A stretch of DNA of 8,976 bases from SIAJ01 sp036266155. Lineage in GTDB: Bacteria > Planctomycetota > Planctomycetia > Gemmatales > Gemmataceae. Position 1 is the stretch's first letter. Every line of letters begins with the position of its first letter. Under the pieces are notes generated by a model that saw only the letters and a program-made list of their open reading frames with translations, searched no databases and was not told the DNA's origin. Both the position numbers and the translations under genes were made by a program. The stretch covers positions 1 through 8,976 of the forward strand of contig DATANR010000157.1 of the NCBI GenBank assembly GCA_036266155.1. The letters are read 5' to 3'. This document shows positions 6,001 through 8,976 of the stretch, piece by piece.

Positions 6001-8976
6001 ACGGTTCCACCGGCGGCAGCCTGGACGTCTCCTATGACTTCACCGGTCAGGCGCCGGAAGTGTTCGCCGGCTACTTCGCGTCGCTCTTCGGGCTGACCGA
6101 CACGCTCGTTTCCTACGACAGGACGAACTTTGCCCCGACACCTTTTCCAGGCTACTACCTGGACACGCAGGACATCTACCGCGGCTTCGGGTCTCTGGCG
6201 GGCCGCAGCGTCGAGCAACTGCGCTTCGACGTCCGGCTCGAATCGAACCAACCCGTGACCCTGAAGATCGAGTTGCAGGACGAACCACAGCCCAACGGGA
6301 CCCATAACGACGTCTTCGCACGGCGAACGCTCACCAACACGGGCAGTGCCTGGCAAACGCTGACCTTTTCTTTGCCCGCCGACTTCACGGACTCCGTCAG
6401 CGGCAACGGCGACCCCAGCGCTTTTGACTGGCGCAAAGTTTCGACGTTTTCGCTCATCGTCGAAAGGAACAACGTCGCGGCCGGAATCACCAATCCCGAC
6501 ACCGGCCATTTCCTGGTGGATAACCTGGCGCTTGTCGATACCGATGGCACCTATCCCGACCTGGCCAAGGCGCGCGACCCAATCGCCGGCACCCTGATCC
6601 CCTTCTACAACGATGCATTCCTCGATCACGTCCGGGCGACCAGTTCGCAGTATTTCCTCGATTTCGCGTCCACCGACGCGCGGACCGGCGGCATCGTCCA
6701 GGACCGCGGCACGTTCGCTGACTTGCTGACCGTCGGCGGCGTCGGTTTTCAACTCAGTTCTTACGTTGTCGACGCGCACAAGGGGTATCTGTCCCGGGCC
6801 GACGCGGCCAACCGCACTCTCGACATCCTCCGCATTCTCAACAATCAACCCCAAGGGCCCAATCCGATCGGCACGATCGGCTACCAGGGCTTCTTCTACC
6901 ACTTCCTGGGCAACGATGGCCTGCGCAAGCAAAACTTCGACCGTCCGGAAACACCGGGACTCGATGAGTCGAGGAACACCGTGGAGTTGAGTCCCATCGA
7001 CACGGCCCTGGCGATCGCCGGAGCGGTCACGAGCGCCGAGTACTTCGACGGCCCCGACGCGACGGAGACGGAAATCCGCACCCTGGTGGACAACATCTAT
7101 GGCCGGGTGAACTGGGGCTTCATGCTCGATCCCGCTTCCAACCAGTTCTACAACGGCTGGAAGCCCAACGAGAATCGCGACGACGACAGCGGTCTCTTTG
7201 GCCGCTACAAACTCGATGACGACCCAACCACACCTCTCGGCCAATACGCCAGCAAACAAGTCAGTGGCGTGGAAGTGCCGGCCACGCTCGACTACTACAC
7301 CGACGAAGTCCAGCTCATCGCGCTTCTGGCCATGGGCTCGCCCAACCCGGCTCACCGGCTCACACGCGCGGTTTGGGACAACATCATCCGCGACAAGGAG
7401 GGCGGAACGTTCGTCAAGACGTTCCCAGGTTCCTTGTTCACCTACCAATTCGGCAGCGTGTGGCTCGACACGCAACTGCTGGGCACCGACAACTACCCCG
7501 GCAATCCAGTCAATTTCTTCAACAACACACGCGATGCCATCCGGGCAACTCGCGACTACGCGATCCTCAACCCGCTTGGCCACGCCACGCTCAACGCCAA
7601 TCGCTGGGGACTGTCCGCCACCGAAGGGCCATTCGACGAATACTTTGCCGAGGCCGCGCCCCCCGCGGCCATCCACTTCAACGGCACGGAGCCATCGGGC
7701 GGCATGGTGACTGGCCCGGGCGGGCCCATCGGCCTGCAAGGCGAGGCGGGCACCGGCGATGGCTCGGTCATGTTCCGAGGCAACGCCGCCGGCGGCCAAA
7801 CCGTGCAGCTCGATGCCGGGGAAACGCGGACCCTGACCTTTGAACTCGCGGGCACGACCAGCTACGAGTTCTCCGTCCGCTACAGCAACGACGACAACTC
7901 AGGTCTGCTCGAAACGGTTAACCTCAGCATCGACGGCAACTTCATCGGCTCGTTCGCGGCGCAGGACACCGGCGACGGCGGGTTTGGCTGGGACAACTTC
8001 TTGACGGCCGGCCCGCTTGGGGCAAGGATCGTGCCGCCGGGGACACACAGCGTAACGGTTTCTGTTTCTGGCGGTGATGGCTTCGGCGTTGAGATCGACG
8101 CCGTGAACCTAACCCCCAAACCAGTTCCGCGCACGCTGGAATTCGGCACGGTGACCAACTACGCCGTCGGCAACTCGATTGTCCACACACCGGGAGAGGC
8201 CCTGGCCGCCCTGTGGAACAATGCCGCGATCGAAGATCTCAACCAGGATTCGCAGCCGGAACTGCTGCACCCCCGCTTCGGGTTCACGGACGCTTTCAAC
8301 GTCAACATCGCCGACGTCATCTCCGACAGCAGCGCGGTCCGCAAGCGCAGTGCCGGCCCGTGGACGGATTACACTGGTTTCGCCATCGACCACGGCCCGA
8401 TGCTGCTGCTGATCGACAACTATCTCGAAGACCAGTTCGTGCCGGGCCTGTTTATGTCGTACTCCTCCATCAGCAGTGCGCTGGCGATTCTCACGGACGC
8501 AATCCCGCCGACCGTGACGATCGAGCAGGCGGTTGGCCAGGCGGACCCGACCAACAACGCTTCAATCACGTTCGATGTCAAGTTCAGCGAAGTCGTCACG
8601 GGATTCGACGCCGCAGACGTGGACCTGAGCACCAGCACGGAGGGCTCCCTGGTCGCTACTGTGACGGGGAACCTCGACACCTACACCGTGACCGTCACCG
8701 GCATGACGACACGCGGATTCGTGATCGCGAGGATTTTGGCCGGGGGCGCAACCGACGTGGCCGGCAATACGAACCTCGCCTCCACCAGCACGGACAACTC
8801 GGTCGAGTTCCTGAACACCGGTACTCTCGGGTTCACACAGGCCGTCTACAACACCACGGAAGACCCCACGATCCACACCGTCACGATCACGGTGGCTCGG
8901 ACGGGCCAGACGGGAGGGGCGGTCTCGATCGATTACGGCACCAGCGACGGCACGGCTCACAGTGGACAAAATGACT
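3078..8976 (+). CDS. Giant modular planctomycete surface glycanase (glycoamylase/GH144-like), 3' end outside window
   Basis: One frame is open from the ATG at 3078 to the window edge, 1966 codons with no stop; the C-terminus is missing. The N-terminus (MRIFPALARHIRQSFLNKL) is basic with no hydrophobic signal core. It leads into RLRMEALESRIVPT (36-49), the LE-x-x-R-x-x-P motif that planctomycetes place at the start of large surface proteins. Modules in order: galactose-binding-like beta-sandwich (133-270), golvesin/xanthan-lyase-type CBD (302-444), alpha/alpha-toroid (448-922), carbohydrate-binding-like sandwich (933-1155), glycoamylase PF10091-type catalytic toroid (1165-1808) interrupted by another sandwich (1529-1686), Big-like Ig domain (1810-1911), and the start of a Calx-beta domain (1914 on). 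PF10091 includes GH144 enzymes acting on beta-1,2-glucans, so extracellular glucan binding and hydrolysis is the likely role; the true substrate is unknown. The gene stands alone and diverges from the phage block. Confidence 0.93.
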   Translation, partial: MRIFPALARHIRQSFLNKLFAQPTPGRRPAIVRGFRLRMEALESRIVPTDISDAAYPLLHKLTSANQANFYVYQDADSGFNHGFPSGLFAGDGTTPIRQDLIDQIQLNAAGVDDPASPTGISSDPNRLDRDRGTVMQITIPALVGTEFAGVNIEDPERYGNLVANNQPAGRGYDLTGAQRVLVEARSPTPGGLDVIFGVGERNTDRNAPYHLTGTFATFSIDLSTLRDPNTNLLSPPNLSDVHVVFSVVRSAALGGGAGTVLLDNIRFDPVPPNPTRLPNPNDLRPSLPLSNETFGVVPAVIHAVDDGDAEFTFTGNWAAGPDADSYQGDRHSVFDAGNGGSVATWTIANLAPRVYEVQATWAGVPANASNAPFTLLDGATVRDTFALDQREVLTDGVPNTSKFDGRFWKRVGEVRVESGVLNVQLSNQGVDGTVLADGVRLVPTIPPDQAIRNLTTIYESSLAIVALLDRGTAQDLDDARQIADSFLYALSHDSTGGMAQLPTTVDGDGGLRDAYSSGDLALFNNQGPGANDAQAGQVRLAGFSTDKRLTGPTGFALVLDGAFGGNDAFAIMALTAAYQKFGDVKYLDGAREIGRWIVGNLTDPDGPAFQPTPALQTFGGYFLGYPDQGVPKDRDTSLIRGKSIENNGDIFAAFSMLAAAESALGNTAAATEWTFRANVAGDFVMSLYDPGNPANPNDGHFNAGTLFDSDGPGGPLQPPSGPGLKPDGVQKQTDVVNTYPFLDSNTFTTLPLALAPRYRSQIDWREPVRFIIDTFAQQITATAGGQQATFNGFSIVETPTRSQFRPGEPIGGLPNGIAWEFAAQAVVTMRFVDALYGESEFKDLANYYQDQIRLAQTSAPFGDGQGIVAATVQGENDGVGGNPPLDQVLGTPFQAIAERVGLAATTWAVFADRNVNFFVPQLPLPDKTGETFVVDDWDNKVTETDLGSNYFAGNTGATETVADTTNVDVSPVSNGSTGGSLDVSYDFTGQAPEVFAGYFASLFGLTDTLVSYDRTNFAPTPFPGYYLDTQDIYRGFGSLAGRSVEQLRFDVRLESNQPVTLKIELQDEPQPNGTHNDVFARRTLTNTGSAWQTLTFSLPADFTDSVSGNGDPSAFDWRKVSTFSLIVERNNVAAGITNPDTGHFLVDNLALVDTDGTYPDLAKARDPIAGTLIPFYNDAFLDHVRATSSQYFLDFASTDARTGGIVQDRGTFADLLTVGGVGFQLSSYVVDAHKGYLSRADAANRTLDILRILNNQPQGPNPIGTIGYQGFFYHFLGNDGLRKQNFDRPETPGLDESRNTVELSPIDTALAIAGAVTSAEYFDGPDATETEIRTLVDNIYGRVNWGFMLDPASNQFYNGWKPNENRDDDSGLFGRYKLDDDPTTPLGQYASKQVSGVEVPATLDYYTDEVQLIALLAMGSPNPAHRLTRAVWDNIIRDKEGGTFVKTFPGSLFTYQFGSVWLDTQLLGTDNYPGNPVNFFNNTRDAIRATRDYAILNPLGHATLNANRWGLSATEGPFDEYFAEAAPPAAIHFNGTEPSGGMVTGPGGPIGLQGEAGTGDGSVMFRGNAAGGQTVQLDAGETRTLTFELAGTTSYEFSVRYSNDDNSGLLETVNLSIDGNFIGSFAAQDTGDGGFGWDNFLTAGPLGARIVPPGTHSVTVSVSGGDGFGVEIDAVNLTPKPVPRTLEFGTVTNYAVGNSIVHTPGEALAALWNNAAIEDLNQDSQPELLHPRFGFTDAFNVNIADVISDSSAVRKRSAGPWTDYTGFAIDHGPMLLLIDNYLEDQFVPGLFMSYSSISSALAILTDAIPPTVTIEQAVGQADPTNNASITFDVKFSEVVTGFDAADVDLSTSTEGSLVATVTGNLDTYTVTVTGMTTRGFVIARILAGGATDVAGNTNLASTSTDNSVEFLNTGTLGFTQAVYNTTEDPTIHTVTITVARTGQTGGAVSIDYGTSDGTAHSGQND
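3474..4409 (+). other. N-terminal beta-sandwich modules (galactose-binding-like, then golvesin-type CBD)
   Basis: Part of the giant protein. Residues 133-270 run from VMQITIPALV to LLDNIRFDP; the final 'lLDNIrf' strand is the usual end of galactose-binding-like jelly rolls. Residues 302-444 begin VDDGDAEFTFTGNW and include SVATWTIANLAPRVYEVQ, TWAGVPANASNAPFTLLDG and end VLADGVRLVP. This matches the golvesin/xanthan-lyase CBD pattern 'DDGDaGFs.tG.W...atWtf..L.pG.Y.V.aTW....aSNApftv.DG....v.aDaVrl'. These modules probably bind polysaccharide or anchor the protein; they hold no catalytic signature that I can see. Confidence 0.7.
4419..5843 (+). other. First alpha/alpha-toroid domain of the giant protein
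   Basis: Residues 448-922 are a run of amphipathic helices separated by Gly/Asp-rich loops, the pattern of six-hairpin glycosidase-like barrels. Recognisable helix pairs are NLTTIYESSLAIVALLDRG, GGNDAFAIMALTAAYQKFGD followed by YLDGAREIGRWIVGNL, and SIENNGDIFAAFSMLAAA. Later come IAWEFAAQAVVTMRFVDALY and a closing AERVGLAATTWAVFA. Acidic residues in conserved-looking positions are D561, D568, E646, D650 and E821, which could be catalytic or substrate-binding. I cannot assign a glycoside hydrolase family. It might be an active enzyme, giving the protein two catalytic domains, or a non-catalytic toroid. Confidence 0.6.
5874..6542 (+). other. Carbohydrate-binding-like beta-sandwich preceding the catalytic domain
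   Basis: Residues 933-1155 start FVVDDWDNKVTETDLGSNYF and contain GGSLDVSYDF and QLRFDVRLESNQPVTLKIEL. They then give AWQTLTFSLP and end FLVDNLALVD. The order 'vvDDfd...lGg....GslsvsYdf...l.FdVr....vtlkieL...WqtltfsL...lvDNl' fits the carbohydrate-binding sandwich that often precedes PF10091 domains. It probably presents glucan to the neighbouring catalytic toroid. Confidence 0.65.
6570..8501 (+). other. Glycoamylase (PF10091/GH144-like) catalytic domain, split by an inserted module
   Basis: First part (residues 1165-1528): YFLDFASTDARTGGIVQDR, then VGGVGFQLSSYVVDAHKGYL, GYQGFFYHFL (1268-1277) and VELSPIDTALAIAG (1302-1315). TDEVQLIALLAMGSP, YQFGSVWLDTQLL and NRWGLSATEGP (1508-1518) follow. 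These track the PF10091 pattern nearly block for block. Second part (1690-1808): GTVTNYAVGNSIVHTPGEAL, then RFGFTDAFN (1733-1741) and DHGPMLLLIDNYLEDQF (1771-1787). In ordinary members these blocks follow 'WGLtAsdGP' after a short loop ('DGTvaPyAa..SlpftPeeal... YGFyDAFN ... iDqGPillmIENYrt'). Acidic residues conserved in the blocks are D1308, E1410, D1464 and D1771. Here a beta-rich segment of about 158 residues (1529-1686) separates the two parts. Confidence 0.82.
7662..8135 (+). other. CBM-like beta-sandwich inserted within the glycoamylase domain
   Basis: Residues 1529-1686 read as a jelly-roll carbohydrate-binding module. Strands include TVQLDAGETRTLTFELAG and YEFSVRYSNDDNSG, followed by VNLSIDGNFIGSF and GWDNFLTAGPLG. 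PPGTHSVTVSVSGGDGFGVE precedes the terminal IDAVNLTPK strand. The order 'Y.fsVrYsNdd......v.lsiDG..vg.f...d.g..gWd.f......i.l.pG.Hsv.vsv..gdgfGveiDavnL' resembles CBM35/CBM6-type modules. It sits exactly between two halves of the catalytic domain, so it is a domain insertion, not a C-terminal appendage. Confidence 0.72.
8505..8976 (+). other. Big-like Ig domain followed by the start of a Calx-beta domain
   Basis: Residues 1810-1911 contain PPTVTIEQAVGQADPTNNAS, VKFSEVVTGFDAADVDLS and GGATDVAGNTNLAS and end near STDNSVEFL. This is the well-known bacterial Ig-like repeat with the 'F..aDV.ls' and 'aTDaAGN' blocks. Residues 1914 onward (TGTLGFTQAVYNTTEDPTIH, then VTITVARTGQTGGAVSIDYG and TSDGTAHSGQND) are the first two-thirds of a Calx-beta motif. 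Both are stalk or adhesion modules common in surface proteins; more copies probably follow beyond the window. Confidence 0.8.

Noticed and set aside
3927..7799. Minus-strand open frame of 1290 codons antisense to the giant gene
   Set aside because: It is the mirror of a GC-rich coding frame: low-complexity Arg/Val/Gly/Glu-rich sequence with no recognisable domain. The plus-strand frame over the same bases carries clear glycoamylase and binding-module signatures.

Overview
The window is GC-rich and holds two unrelated blocks facing away from each other across a 215-bp gap. The organism is most likely a planctomycete (Planctomycetota). The evidence is the large rightward gene: its N-terminus carries the LE-x-x-R-x-x-P type motif (MEALESRIVPT, residues 39-49) typical of giant planctomycete surface proteins. 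Golvesin-like, Big-like and Calx-beta modules follow, an architecture common in that phylum.

Left block (1-2862, minus strand): part of a tailed-phage head module. Read in its own direction the order is HK97-fold major capsid protein, a small capsid-associated protein, a gp6-like head-tail connector, then a further neck or head-closure protein cut by the window edge. The order is the usual one for a siphovirus-type head module. However, nothing upstream of the capsid gene encodes a portal, prohead protease or terminase, so the module is cut off exactly at the capsid gene by host-type sequence. This looks like a prophage remnant, a rearranged prophage edge or, less likely, an assembly join.

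Two of the three gaps between these phage genes are filled by different short-period tandem repeats that fold back on themselves. One is a 7-bp-period GGGGTCA repeat (934-1007) and the other a 9-bp-period TATGGGACC-type repeat (1420-1467). They are the most unusual non-coding structures here.

Middle (2863-3077): a divergent intergenic region with an AT-rich 13-bp perfect palindrome, a 7-bp dyad, and a good ribosome-binding site for the rightward gene.

Right block (3078-8976, plus strand): one uninterrupted reading frame of at least 1966 codons that runs off the window. It encodes a giant modular, probably exported carbohydrate-active protein. The modules in order are N-terminal sorting-type motif, galactose-binding-like beta-sandwich, golvesin/xanthan-lyase-type CBD, first alpha/alpha-toroid, carbohydrate-binding-like beta-sandwich, glycoamylase (PF10091, GH144-like) catalytic toroid, Big-like Ig domain, and Calx-beta domain. 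The glycoamylase domain appears to be split by an inserted beta-sandwich of about 155 residues. The likely role is cell-surface or extracellular glucan binding and hydrolysis. No functional link between the phage block and the glycanase is visible.
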